This document shows positions 1-7,678 of a DNA stretch of 40,068 bases, piece by piece; position 1 is the stretch's first letter; each line of letters begins with the position of its first letter. The DNA is taken from NCBI GenBank assembly GCA_963763115.1, contig CAVXNM010000090.1:1-40068 (forward strand), in the 5' to 3' direction. The DNA comes from CAVQCA01 sp963763115 (GTDB lineage: Bacteria > Pseudomonadota > Gammaproteobacteria > UBA9214). Position numbers and translations under genes: made by a program. The notes under the pieces are model-generated. The model was not told the DNA's origin. It made no database searches and saw only the letters and a program-made list of their open reading frames with translations.

Positions 1-2
1 TC

Positions 3-219
3 TGGTTTGCTATCTTTTTTCTCCCATCTTTTGTAGTTGCCTTTAGGGCTGCTAGGGCAGGAGCACTATATGGCTTAGTTGTTGGTGTTGTGCCAGTAAT
101 ACTAGCTCCATTAATGGGATACATTGTTCCATTATTCTTATATTTCATCTTTATATATGTTTGCACCTCTGGGTGGATTCTTTGGCGAAGTTACAGCGAA
201 AATTGTATTCAAACCCTAA
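3..219 (+). pseudogene. C-terminal part of a membrane protein in an integron cassette (frameshifted?)
   Basis: The reading frame is open from the left edge and encodes very hydrophobic sequence with two or three membrane spans (for example GLVVGVVPVILAPLMGYIVP, then a Phe/Ile-rich span). In that frame it would run through the attC site to base 338, which is unnatural for a cassette gene. A one-base shift near base 155-170 gives the more convincing end FAPLGGFFGEVTAKIVFKP and a TAA at 217-219, exactly at the start of attC, as is usual for cassette genes. I therefore read it as a cassette-encoded membrane protein with a frameshift, either a real lesion or a base error. The N-terminus lies outside the window. 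The function is not recognised. Confidence 0.5.
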
Positions 220-303
220 CCAATCGCCCAATCCGACGCCGGAAAGTGTCGTGGTGCTTCGCGGCAGTGTCGGTGGCGGCGCGGCTTGGCTCAACCGTTA
301 CGA
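214..303 (+). other. attC: attC recombination site (59-base element) of an integron cassette
   Basis: The left arm has CCTAAC followed by CCAATCCGACGCC (228-240). The right arm has GGCGCGGCTTGG (278-289), then CTCAA and GTTAC (297-301). The arms pair with one mismatch and one extrahelical base, as attC L boxes do. Both arms closely resemble the well-known class 1 integron attC consensus (left arm ending in CCGACGCC, right arm GGCGCGGCTTAACTCAA plus GCGTTA). The R' box is GTTACGA, slightly off GTTRRRY. The element is about 90 bases long, within the usual size range. No integron integrase is in the window. Confidence 0.8.
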
Positions 304-345
304 ATGTCCGAAGTTGCTGCATTTGCGACATGTTCTAGGATCGGT
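304..345 (+). repeat. fragment of the dispersed intergenic repeat
   Basis: Directly after attC lies GAATGTCCGAAGTTGCTGCA followed by a short GACATG-type stretch. This matches the start of the dispersed repeat described at 16686-16790, read on the + strand. Confidence 0.45.
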
Positions 346-380
346 CGCCTGTCTGTTTAGGGGGCACACTCCAGACAAAT

Positions 381-410
381 GCGACGTCCTTCGGGACGCC
401 GTTTTATTTT
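381..410 (+). terminator. rho-independent-type terminator, + direction
   Basis: A CGTCC / GGACG stem (385-389 with 394-398) closes a TTCG loop. GTTTTATTTT follows on the + strand. It would stop transcription leaving the cassette before it runs into the convergent lipoprotein gene. Confidence 0.5.
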
Positions 411-453
411 GGCAGCACCGCCACCGCAGTCGAGGCGGGCGTTGTGGTCCAGT

Positions 454-951
454 TTACTGCGGGTTCTCCCCTCCGGGTCCGGGCACCAGCGTGATGACGC
501 GGCCCAGCGTCTCGCGTATCTGCTCGATAGTCACTGGCTCCCCCAAAAGGGGATCGTCTGTGTAGCCACAGCGCATGGGCAGGATAGCCTGCTGCTGTTC
601 AGATTGCAGGTGTAGGTCCTTGTAAAACAGCAGGGTACTGGGCTCGTTTACCCACTGACGGCCCTGCGCAACCTCCGTGATCAGAAAGGTATCGGGGTGG
701 ATAGTCCGAGGTCCCAGCTGCTCAACCTCAAAGCGGCACATTACCTCTAACTTGTATGCCGATGTCCCGGCCTTGGCGTTCTGCACGATGGTGTGCGCCT
801 GACCTGCTGGAATCTCCAAGTCCTGATTTAGGACCAGCTTCGAACCCGCGGGAAGCTCGTACCAGATGGAGTCCGGATTGGTCGAGCTGGTCGCCTGGCA
901 GCCCATCAGCATCCCGGCCGCGAGCAGCAGGGGAATCAGCCTCTGTTCCAT
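454..951 (-). CDS. putative lipoprotein, function unknown
   Basis: 165 residues. The N-terminus is a lipoprotein signal: MEQRLIPLLL, a hydrophobic stretch, then the lipobox LMGC with the lipidated cysteine at position 18. Maturation by signal peptidase II and anchoring in the inner or outer membrane is therefore expected; residue +2 is Gln, which favours the outer membrane. The mature part is about 147 residues, polar, with two further cysteines (VMCRFEVE and PMRCGYTD) that may form a disulfide. I recognise no domain. It stands alone: its neighbours are the attC region on the left and about 500 bases without a convincing gene on the right. A fragment of the dispersed repeat lies upstream. Confidence 0.75.
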   Translation of the reverse strand: MEQRLIPLLLAAGMLMGCQATSSTNPDSIWYELPAGSKLVLNQDLEIPAGQAHTIVQNAKAGTSAYKLEVMCRFEVEQLGPRTIHPDTFLITEVAQGRQWVNEPSTLLFYKDLHLQSEQQQAILPMRCGYTDDPLLGEPVTIEQIRETLGRVITLVPGPGGENPQ

Positions 952-1469
952 ATTGTGATCAACTCCCTACCGGTGGAATAAGCAGCGTCTGCCACACGCG
1001 CACAACATCAGACCTGAGCCCATTGTAGCCCATCAGCCTGTTCAGGCTGACCTCGTAAGGGGACGGGAACGTCCGTTTCTGCTGCATCTATGACATGCGC
1101 AGTGATTCAGGGAATGGAGAGTTTACACTCGTTTTCCGACGTTTATCTCATCGAAATATAAGCAATCAATGAATGGCGGTAATCTGGCCCTAATAGGACC
1201 TTAGACGTGCTGCAGCTTACTTCCGGAATGTACTGAACTGAGACTTTAGAGTTATCTGTTATAGGCTGCCATCGATCCAAATACACCATTTGTCTGCATG
1301 ACACGTAAGCATGGGGAGGACTGAATCTTTTTAAGGTTTTTGCAGTCTCGTTTAGAGACATGCTTGGGAAGTTTACAAAGATTCAAATATGTGGCTTGAG
1401 TCTCTTCGTCTTGACATGCACGTGAAATGACTCGCTTAATACCTGCTAATACTTAGTCGAGATGTCTGT
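952..1469. other. intergenic region with a repeat fragment
   Basis: Bases 1059-1115 hold a degraded dispersed repeat (GGGAACGTCCGTTTCTGCTG, then CATCTATGACATGCGCAG). A 72-codon minus-strand frame at 1143-1361 has no ribosome binding site, odd composition and no recognisable motif, so I do not call it a gene. Nothing else was seen. Confidence 0.5.
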
Positions 1470-2123
1470 GTGAAAAAAATAGTTATTTACACGGGTGCCA
1501 TCGCAATTGCCGTGATATCACTTGGTGCTGTTTATAAGTGGATAGATGAAGAGGGGCACGTACATTATTCAGACAGGCCTACAGAGATTTATAAATTGAA
1601 AGAAGTAGATATTGTGCCAGGGCCATCTGCTGAAGAGATACAGAAAGCACGAGAAGAAGCAGAAGCGTTGAAGCAGCGCTCTCATGAAGGTTCTATTTCT
1701 GATCAGATAGAGAAAGAGCAACAATTAGCAGAGAAAGAAAAACAATTATCTCAAGAGCAATATTGTCTCGAAGCTAGAAAGCAACTCGCGGTCCTTCAAG
1801 AGCTGCATCTAACCGTCTACCGTGATGAGAAAGGTCAGTTTCGTGCCAAGTGGCAATACGACACATATCAAGGCAAACGAGAATATCTCAACGATGCTAT
1901 GCGCACTTCAGCAACCGAAAAAGCTCGTGAAAAAGTCGTGGCGAATTGTGAGCATCCAGATGATGCTAAAGAGCAGGAAATCGCACGTAAGCAATGGATA
2001 AGATCAGAATACTGTGCGAAGCACAAAGCAGAGCTAGAAGCACTCGAGCAGCCTCGCTCACATGCTGCGACACAGGATATCGAGAAAAAGCGGCGTTTAG
2101 TTCAAATTTACTGCGATGATTAA
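1470..2123 (+). CDS. DUF4124 domain-containing periplasmic protein
   Basis: 217 residues from a GTG start; the next codons give MKKIVIYTGAIAIAVISLG, a signal peptide or N-terminal anchor. Residues 22-36 (YKWIDEEGHVHYSDR) are the DUF4124 signature, typical of secreted or periplasmic proteins of gammaproteobacteria. Residues 55-100 are a Glu/Lys/Gln-rich helical, probably coiled-coil segment. The C-terminal part has cysteines at about 98, 151, 174 and 215. DUF4124 proteins have no established enzymatic role. The ribosome binding site is weak, and GTG was chosen because it places the signal sequence directly at the N-terminus. It is monocistronic as far as can be seen. Confidence 0.85.
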   Translation: MKKIVIYTGAIAIAVISLGAVYKWIDEEGHVHYSDRPTEIYKLKEVDIVPGPSAEEIQKAREEAEALKQRSHEGSISDQIEKEQQLAEKEKQLSQEQYCLEARKQLAVLQELHLTVYRDEKGQFRAKWQYDTYQGKREYLNDAMRTSATEKAREKVVANCEHPDDAKEQEIARKQWIRSEYCAKHKAELEALEQPRSHAATQDIEKKRRLVQIYCDD

Positions 2124-2288
2124 CCTGAGAAAAACCATAAATTAATTATAGTGGCAAAGTCTATGTAATGGCTGGCGATCTTATACAAATGGCGCATGGT
2201 CTTATTTGCATGACATAGCAATAAATTGCTGCGCTATCAGCTTCACGTGCCCTGTGGTGGTGACTGCGTAACTGACATAGCAGGATGA

Positions 2289-2360
2289 TAGGGAACGGCA
2301 TGTATTGCTGCATACCGGTCATAACCGCATCGCTCTGCGGATGTCTTCTTTCGAGTCTAT
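2289..2360 (+). repeat. dispersed intergenic repeat copy
   Basis: It reads GGGAACGGCATG, TTGCTGCATACCGGTCATAA, then CGCATCGCTCTGCGGATGTC and TTCTTTCGAG, in the same order as the copies at 8233-8348 and (inverted) 16686-16790. The internal palindrome GCATCGCTCTGC is kept. Confidence 0.7.
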
Positions 2361-2546
2361 TCCGGACCTGCCTTGAACAAAAACCCCGGCACATGGCCGA
2401 GGTCTGGTGGTCAAGGCAACCCTTCCTGTTTGTCCTTTTGGGTCTATGCTTGTTTGTATGAAATGGCTGGACAGTTCGGTTATTGAACTGACCTTTAACC
2501 AGCAACGTCCCTCCTGCCTAATTTCTGGCACTACGTTGTTGGTTGT

Positions 2547-2583
2547 GGCCGCCGTGTGGTTCCCTCTCGGCGGCCATTTTTTG
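2547..2583 (+). terminator. strong rho-independent-type terminator
   Basis: A perfect 8-bp stem, GGCCGCCG (2547-2554) with CGGCGGCC (2568-2575), a 13-base loop, then ATTTTTTG. The composition resembles the hairpins that close the dispersed repeat units, so it may be a degenerate repeat end rather than the terminator of a surviving gene. Confidence 0.7.
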
Positions 2584-2683
2584 ATGGCCTTGTCAGGGGC
2601 CTGGTCTACATTTATATGTATAACCTCGACCCGAAGACTGCTACACGGCCTCTTGAGGATGATCAGCCCTTAGGCGTAGTGCA

Positions 2684-2709
2684 GAGTCATCGGGTCATCT
2701 TTAATGCAG
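2684..2709 (+). repeat. 26-bp direct repeat, copy 1
   Basis: GAGTCATCGGGTCATCTTTA plus ATGCAG. It is repeated at 3011-3036 with a single mismatch, 327 bp downstream. Confidence 0.75.
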
Positions 2710-3010
2710 CCGCTTTCCTACACTCCCGGCTGATAACGCCCTACAGACTCGCCGTCTCTGTCATGCTACCCCCATGATCGCCGCGCCTGCGGTCGGTCAG
2801 GCGGTCAGTGCCGCACATCAATGCGATTCTGACAAGTGATTGGCGCACCAGGATTAACGCCGGTACTGCCCTTTTAGACACACTGGCCACACTGGCGTCT
2901 AGCCCTAATAAGCAAAATGCGTCAGCGGTGTCGGAGTATATGTCACCGAGTTGTATCGCTTTGACCCGATGATTACGGCGCGTTTCTGCTATACCCTAGC
3001 CAGGTGTGCC

Positions 3011-3036
3011 GAGTCATCGGGTCATCTTCAATGCAG
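3011..3036 (+). repeat. 26-bp direct repeat, copy 2
   Basis: GAGTCATCGGGTCATCTTCA plus ATGCAG. It is identical to 2684-2709 except for one T/C difference. The 3' end ATGCAG resembles the edge of the dispersed repeat. Confidence 0.75.
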
Positions 3037-3382
3037 ACTTCCCTGCCTTTTCGCCTCTCACCGCTCCTGCATTAACAGTTCCAGTTCCTAGCGCTCCATT
3101 TCGGCCAGCATCTTGAGAAGTGCTTCGATCTCTTGGCAAGTCATGCGGGACATGTCCATGCCGCGAGTCTGGCACGGCTGGCGGTTGGTGTCTGTCAGAC
3201 GGGTCTGATAGCTGGATAAGAAAATGCTAAAGGTCCGAGTAGGGCTTGAAATCGGACATGGATTGATTCAGCCGCAATGACCGGCATGTACTGTTATCAG
3301 ACCTTTCGGGGAGAATGCAGATTGGTACTTTTCGACTCAAACACGACCTTTATGGCTTATTTTTTGTCGTCATTTAGAGACG

Positions 3383-3489
3383 GTGCGGCAATATGCCGCA
3401 CAGGATGCAAAGGAAATTTGAAAAAACCAGCTGTATATAATAATATTATACTATTATTATTATATTATGCGGCTCACTGGAGAACAGTC
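3383..3489 (+). promoter_or_regulatory. conserved upstream region of the zinc-ribbon gene remnant, with palindrome and AT-rich promoter
   Basis: It starts with an 8-bp perfect inverted repeat, GTGCGGCA-ATA-TGCCGCAC (3383-3401). A possible -35 TTGAAA (3418) follows, with a TAATAT-type -10 about 17 bases on, inside the AT-run CTGTATATAATAATATTAT. GGAGAAC precedes the ATG. The same order of elements lies upstream of the full-length gene at 26055-26372 on the other strand, so the region was duplicated together with the gene. The palindrome could be an operator or an attenuating hairpin. Confidence 0.55.
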
Positions 3490-3609
3490 ATGAGTGGTTT
3501 TGTCGAGCAGCTCAGGCTTGCAGAAAAGGCAGCGGAGGACATCTATTTCTCGAAGGTTGATCGCGAATTGATCAAAGCCCTGCACAACCGGATGCAAGCA
3601 AGCGATTAA
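3490..3609 (+). pseudogene. truncated copy of the small zinc-ribbon protein gene
   Basis: 39 residues. Residues 1-37 (start MSGFVEQLRLAEKAAEDIYF) are identical to the N-terminus of the 105-residue zinc-ribbon protein at 26055-26372 except for Ser/Asn at position 2 and Asn/Lys at position 33. The copy ends with ASD and TAA, where the intact gene continues through a linker into a CxxC...CxxC zinc ribbon. The upstream 200 bases are duplicated too. The ATG has a plausible GGAGA site 6 bases before it, so a short peptide could still be made. Truncation is the simplest reading; a deliberate ribbon-less variant is possible. Confidence 0.7.
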
Positions 3610-3729
3610 AGGATTTTATTTCATTGGTCTGCGGATTATTAGCTGATCGACGCATCATGCAGAACCTAAAGATATTTCTGCTCGGGTCGTTTATCTACAT
3701 ATGTGAGTTGAAAGGAATCGAGGTCCCCT

Positions 3730-4320
3730 ATGAAGAACGGTATGCAAGCGAATAACTGTCTTAAAAACATCGAGATCCAGTCGAATCCAGAACTACTTAC
3801 ATCGCTCGACATAGTGGTATTCGCCAATATGCCCGAAACCGTTTCCTGCTACGCAAAGTGGATAGGGTGGACGTCTCAGACGTCGTGGATCAACATCGAC
3901 TTCTGTCTCCTGGACCAGAATCCAGAGGACACAAAGAAGATCATTTCGAATCTAAGTAAATTGGGATTCGATCAACGACGCATCCACGTACTCAACGATG
4001 ACGGCATAATTAATCCGGACCTCTACGTCGATCCCGTTGAAGGAGGGATCGGTGCGAAAGGGGCGTACGCGGTACCGAATCTCGGTGACAAGCACTTCTA
4101 CCTGTTCGATAACCTGTCGATCACCAGGGACGGAGAGGTCGTCAAGAATAAATTCTATGGCTTGACGCGCTTATTGGCAGGCATTCCCCGCGACAGAGGA
4201 CTCTCGGTCCTTTTCGATGAAGGCTCAGATCGGATCTGTTTTGCCAAGCACTGTATTATGACCCTCAGCGGCAAGTATAGGGACAAACTAATCCGCGAGG
4301 TGATCGAAGGGAAGGACTAG
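3730..4320 (+). CDS. hypothetical protein, 196 residues
   Basis: The reading frame is clean, with a GAGGT site 5 bases before the ATG. The sequence has no signal peptide, no membrane span and four cysteines (C10, C40, and two near the end in ICFAKHC). A mixed alpha/beta cytoplasmic protein is likely: hydrophobic strands such as LDIVVFANM and KHFYLFDNL alternate with helices, and the acidic C-terminal helix ends DKLIREVIEGKD. I recognise no family. It lies between the truncated zinc-ribbon copy and the first group II intron, which begins about 75 bases after its stop. Codon use is less GC-rich than in the intron gene downstream. Confidence 0.7.
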   Translation: MKNGMQANNCLKNIEIQSNPELLTSLDIVVFANMPETVSCYAKWIGWTSQTSWINIDFCLLDQNPEDTKKIISNLSKLGFDQRRIHVLNDDGIINPDLYVDPVEGGIGAKGAYAVPNLGDKHFYLFDNLSITRDGEVVKNKFYGLTRLLAGIPRDRGLSVLFDEGSDRICFAKHCIMTLSGKYRDKLIREVIEGKD

Positions 4321-4394
4321 GCAGCTGCCAAGAGAATATGGCGGCCCTGGGGGTCTACAGGATGTCTATCCATAACCCCCGGTGTCAGGATAGT

Positions 4395-6282
4395 TGTGTG
4401 TGCCGCAGCAGTGCGGATTGGACGGCAGGAGCCGGCCGTGATGCATGAGAAGCTGCTGAAGTGATGGAGGAACCGACCCTCCGGAGTCTGCCTGCAGGGG
4501 CCGGCTTCAAACCACCCTCGAGTGGCATTGGCTGAAGACCGTTGTCGTGAGCGTCGGGGGAGAAGGCGTGCCCACGTGGCCCGTCAGGTACGAATCGAGA
4601 AGGCGAGTACAAGCGAATCATCGTCAAGGTGCCGATACTGAATTCACGACATCAAAACCGGGGGCCACAACTATCCCTGGGACGAGCCCATCAGATACCC
4701 TGCTTACCGGGTGGGCGATGTCCGGCATAGAGATGGCGCGAACTCGATTCAGGCGCTTTAGCGGAACTGCGGGAACTCGGGACCGTGATGTGAAGGGAGA
4801 AGGCCAAGTGAAGAAAAGCGAGGCCGAGAGTACCGATGCACGGGCCGAGGACGGACCGACTCGTAGTAGCGAAGATGCGTCTGTAAGGGATGCGGAGCGA
4901 AGGGGTCGGATTGTTCCAGTCGAATCATGGGTCAACTCTTTCGGGAGGATGAGCGCGTGAAATCGACAAAACCCTTTGTTATTCCGAAACGACTGGTATG
5001 GGAGGCATACCATCGTGTGAAGGCCAATCGAGGCGCGGCCGGAATTGATGGTCAAACGATCCAGGATTTTGATCGTGACCAGAGCAGGAATCTCTACCGG
5101 ATCTGGAACCGGATGTCGTCGGGGAGCTACTTTCCCCCGGCGGTCAAGGCGGTACCGATTCCCAAGAAGTCTGGTGGGGAGCGGGTACTTGGTGTGCCGA
5201 CGGTCAGTGACAGGATTGCGCAGACGGTCGTCACCCTTGTGCTGGAGCCAATCCTGGAGCCGGTCTTTCATGACGACTCTTACGGCTACCGGCCCGGGAA
5301 ATCGGCGCACGATGCACTCGCGGTGACGCGCAAGCGTTGCTGGGAGCGCGACTGGGTGCTGGAGTACGACATCCGCGGCCTGTTCGACAACATCAATCAC
5401 GATCTGCTTCTGAAAGCACTTCGTCATCACTGTGACGAGCGTTGGGTACTGCTCTACGTGGAACGCTGGATAACAGCACCGATGCAGAGCAAGGACGGTT
5501 CGCTGGATATGAGAACGGTGGGTACGCCACAAGGCGGTCCGCTGTCTCCTGTTCTTGCGAACCTGTTTTTGCACTACGCACTGGATCGCTGGTTGGCTGC
5601 ATACCACCCGGAGATCCCTTTTTGTCGCTATGCGGACGACGGTATCTTGCACTGCCGGAGCGAGGTCGAGGCGAACGCGCTGCACAAGCAGCTGGACGCA
5701 CGCCTTCGCGACTGTGGACTGGAGCTGCACCCGGAAAAGACCCGGGTGGTGTATTGCAAGGACAGCAATCGGCCTGGAACTTACGAGCACGTTCAGTTTG
5801 ACTTTCTCGGCTACACATTTCGGCCGAGACGCATCGTCGATCGCTACGGACGTGTCCCTACAGGGTATTCCCCTGCGGTCAGTCGGCAAGCGATGACGAC
5901 CATGCGCCAAGCGCTACGACGTTGGCATCTTCCCCTACTGAGTGCGTTATCGCTGGACGATCTTGCACGGGTAATTGCACCACGGGTAAGGGGATGGATG
6001 GCTTACTACTGTCGCTTTCGGGGGTCAGAGTTCCAGCCTGTCGCGGTACACCTTGACAGGCTAATAGTCCGTTGGGCCATGAGGAAACACAAACGTCTTC
6101 GCGGTCACAAGGGTCGGGCGTTCGCCTGGCTCGATCGTGTGAAGCGGGATCGACCGCGTCTGTTCGCACATTGGTGCGGACGTGGGTCATTCTCGGTTGG
6201 AGCAATGGGAGCCCGGTGAGCCGAGAGGTTCACGCCGGGTTCTGCGAGCAGCCAAGGGGGCAGATCCCTCGGCTGACTCAAC
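4395..6282 (+). ncRNA. group II intron 1 (ribozyme with internal reverse transcriptase gene)
   Basis: The 5' end is placed at GTGTGCCGCAGCAG near 4395, which fits GUGYG loosely. About 530 bases of structured RNA (domains I-III) precede the ORF in domain IV. Domain V is unmistakable at 6209-6242, 34 nt: an 8-bp stem GAGCCCGG / CCGGGTTC, a two-base bulge, and AGCC / GGTT closed by a GAGA tetraloop. Domain VI follows (AGCCAAGGG with CCCTCGGCT, then an unpaired A in GACTCAAC), with the 3' end at about 6282. The element looks complete and possibly active. The exact 5' boundary is the weakest point. Confidence 0.85.
4927..6219 (+). CDS. ltrA: group II intron reverse transcriptase/maturase (intron 1)
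   Basis: 430 residues. The reverse transcriptase fingers-palm covers about residues 20-290: NRGAAGIDG, then GVPTVSDRIAQ, YGYRPGKSAHDAL, YDIRGLFDNINHDLL, GTPQGGPLSPVLAN and the catalytic CRYADDGI (YADD at about 235-238). A maturase (X) domain follows (residues 300-395, with RGWMAYYCRF). There is no C-terminal HNH endonuclease, as in several bacterial intron lineages that use replication-linked targeting. The stop lies inside domain V, an arrangement seen in compact introns. The ORF is intact. Its function is splicing of its own intron and retrotransposition by target-primed reverse transcription. Confidence 0.93.
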   Translation: MGQLFREDERVKSTKPFVIPKRLVWEAYHRVKANRGAAGIDGQTIQDFDRDQSRNLYRIWNRMSSGSYFPPAVKAVPIPKKSGGERVLGVPTVSDRIAQTVVTLVLEPILEPVFHDDSYGYRPGKSAHDALAVTRKRCWERDWVLEYDIRGLFDNINHDLLLKALRHHCDERWVLLYVERWITAPMQSKDGSLDMRTVGTPQGGPLSPVLANLFLHYALDRWLAAYHPEIPFCRYADDGILHCRSEVEANALHKQLDARLRDCGLELHPEKTRVVYCKDSNRPGTYEHVQFDFLGYTFRPRRIVDRYGRVPTGYSPAVSRQAMTTMRQALRRWHLPLLSALSLDDLARVIAPRVRGWMAYYCRFRGSEFQPVAVHLDRLIVRWAMRKHKRLRGHKGRAFAWLDRVKRDRPRLFAHWCGRGSFSVGAMGAR

Positions 6283-6357
6283 CGCGTCTCCGGAGTGGAG
6301 TTAAACATAGACCGGGGGCGGAAAATAGTGAGATATGACGGGTTATTCACCGGAGCG

Positions 6358-7386
6358 TCAAGCCGCTACATAATCCGTTTCGTAATCCGTACCCCGCCTC
6401 AACATGGCCCAGGCAATGCGCACCGTCTTGTTTACCAACGCCGCGGCTGCCACGTTTGGGTGTCTTCGCTCTGCCACACCCATCACCCACTGGCTCAATC
6501 TGTCATCCTTTTCCCTGGCGGTTCTGATCACTGATCGTGCACCATGTATCAGCAGGCAGCACTGGTAAGCATCGCCCCGTTTACTGATCCCCAATAACCG
6601 ATCTTTACCGCCAGAGCTGCTCTGTGCGGGTGTCAACCCCAATGAGGCGGCCATTTGCCGGCCATTGGCAAACTGGTCAGCATCACCCACTGCGACAACC
6701 AGTGCCATGGCAATCAACGGTCCAACACCGAGCAGTTGCTGGAGCCGCTTTGCCACAGGATTGCTCTGCGCGATCCTATCGATCTCATGATCCAGTTCCG
6801 CTACGCGTTGATCCAGACTTTTCAAATCATTCCACAGACCGTTAAGCAACCAGCGGAAGCGGTTCGTAAGACCATTCTTGGCATCTTCCAGCCACAGCGG
6901 TACCGCTGCTCGCAAGCGTGCCAGTTGCTGAGGCGTCACCAGCCCGTACTCGGCAATCAGGCCACGAAGCTGATTGGCCTTGGCTGTGCGTTGCCCGATT
7001 AACTCACTACGTATACGGTGTGCAGCCTGAATGTCCTGTTGCTCCACGGACTTGACAGCCACAAACTGCATGCTCTGCCGCTGTACCGCCTCACAGATTG
7101 CCTCTGCGTCATTGCGGTCGTTCTTGTTGGTTTTCAGGTGCGGTTTAACAAACACCGGCGCCATCATCCGAACGCTATGTCCAAGCACGGTCAACTCCCG
7201 TGACCAGTAGTGTGCACCGCCACAGGCCTCCATACCCACCAGACACGGCTCCAGGTTGGCGAAAAACCGACGCAGCTGTGACCGTCTCAGCTGCTTGCAC
7301 ACGACCACCTCAGCTTCGCTATCAACGCCGTGAACCTGAAACACATTCTTTGCCAGATCCAGCCCGATCACGCTAATCTTGTTCAT
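6358..7386 (-). CDS. IS110 family transposase (DEDD recombinase), copy A
   Basis: 342 residues, uninterrupted. The N-terminal RuvC-like domain (about 1-155) has IGLDLAKNVFQVHG with the first Asp at 9, VGMEACGGAHYW with Glu, and KTNKNDRNDAEAI with the Asp pair. The C-terminal Tnp domain (about 210-300) has LLGVGPLIAMALV and the serine-bearing segment SLGLTPAQSSSGGKDRLLGI, followed by SKRGD. In this family the enzyme is guided by a bridge RNA encoded in the element's own non-coding end. Because the right end of this copy is missing, the enzyme may be intact but unable to move its own element. The N-terminal region matches copies B and C closely; the C-terminal region differs clearly from B. Confidence 0.93.
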   Translation of the reverse strand: MNKISVIGLDLAKNVFQVHGVDSEAEVVVCKQLRRSQLRRFFANLEPCLVGMEACGGAHYWSRELTVLGHSVRMMAPVFVKPHLKTNKNDRNDAEAICEAVQRQSMQFVAVKSVEQQDIQAAHRIRSELIGQRTAKANQLRGLIAEYGLVTPQQLARLRAAVPLWLEDAKNGLTNRFRWLLNGLWNDLKSLDQRVAELDHEIDRIAQSNPVAKRLQQLLGVGPLIAMALVVAVGDADQFANGRQMAASLGLTPAQSSSGGKDRLLGISKRGDAYQCCLLIHGARSVIRTAREKDDRLSQWVMGVAERRHPNVAAAALVNKTVRIAWAMLRRGTDYETDYVAA

Positions 7387-7476
7387 GGATGCCGTCCTCT
7401 CTGTTTTAGTTGAACATCACATCTCAACTATGGCATCTCGATGCCGGTTAAGGGAGGGCGGTGTCCATTCCATCTG
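6358..7476 (-). mobile_element. IS110-family element, copy A (left end present, right end missing)
   Basis: The left end, CAGATGGAATGGACACCGCC read on the minus strand from 7476, is shared with copies B (23929) and C (31884). About 90 bases separate it from the transposase start, including the hairpin AGTTGA...TCAACT. The matching subterminal repeat GGGCGGTGTCCAT, which copy C keeps at its right end, is absent here: only 75 bases separate the transposase stop from the 3' end of intron 1. The right end has been lost, or the intron borders its remnant. Confidence 0.8.
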
Positions 7477-7678
7477 GAAGCGGACGTTCAGGGACAGTTT
7501 GTAATCTGTATCCCACCAATTCGTAGCATCTGGTATTGGATGAAAAACACGAGGGAGGCAAACACACTGTGAAACCTGGTGTGGTTGACTCTAGGTTTCG
7601 ACACCAGGGCAGCCAGACCATGGAATTCGTGACGAGCACTCCGAACGCCGATACCGCTTGGCGTGAGGTCCGCCCCTG

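Larger units (their letters stand above)
2124..3382. other. long intergenic region with repeats, no convincing gene
   Basis: It contains a dispersed-repeat copy (2289-2360), a strong hairpin terminator (2547-2583), a 26-bp direct repeat (2684-2709 and 3011-3036), and the start of the region duplicated near 26.4-26.6 kb (from about 3290). Short open frames on both strands lack ribosome binding sites and overlap these repeats, so none is called. Confidence 0.55.

Noticed and set aside
304..453. Second attC site after the first one
   Set aside because: GC-rich hairpins are present, but no arms matching the attC consensus were found; the clearest hairpin has a TTCG loop and T-run and is a terminator.
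1143..1361. 72-codon minus-strand frame
   Set aside because: No ribosome binding site, no motif, composition unlike the other genes; sits in a repeat-bearing gap.
4624..5910. 428-codon minus-strand frame
   Set aside because: Antisense shadow of the intron 1 RNA and RT gene; no motif.
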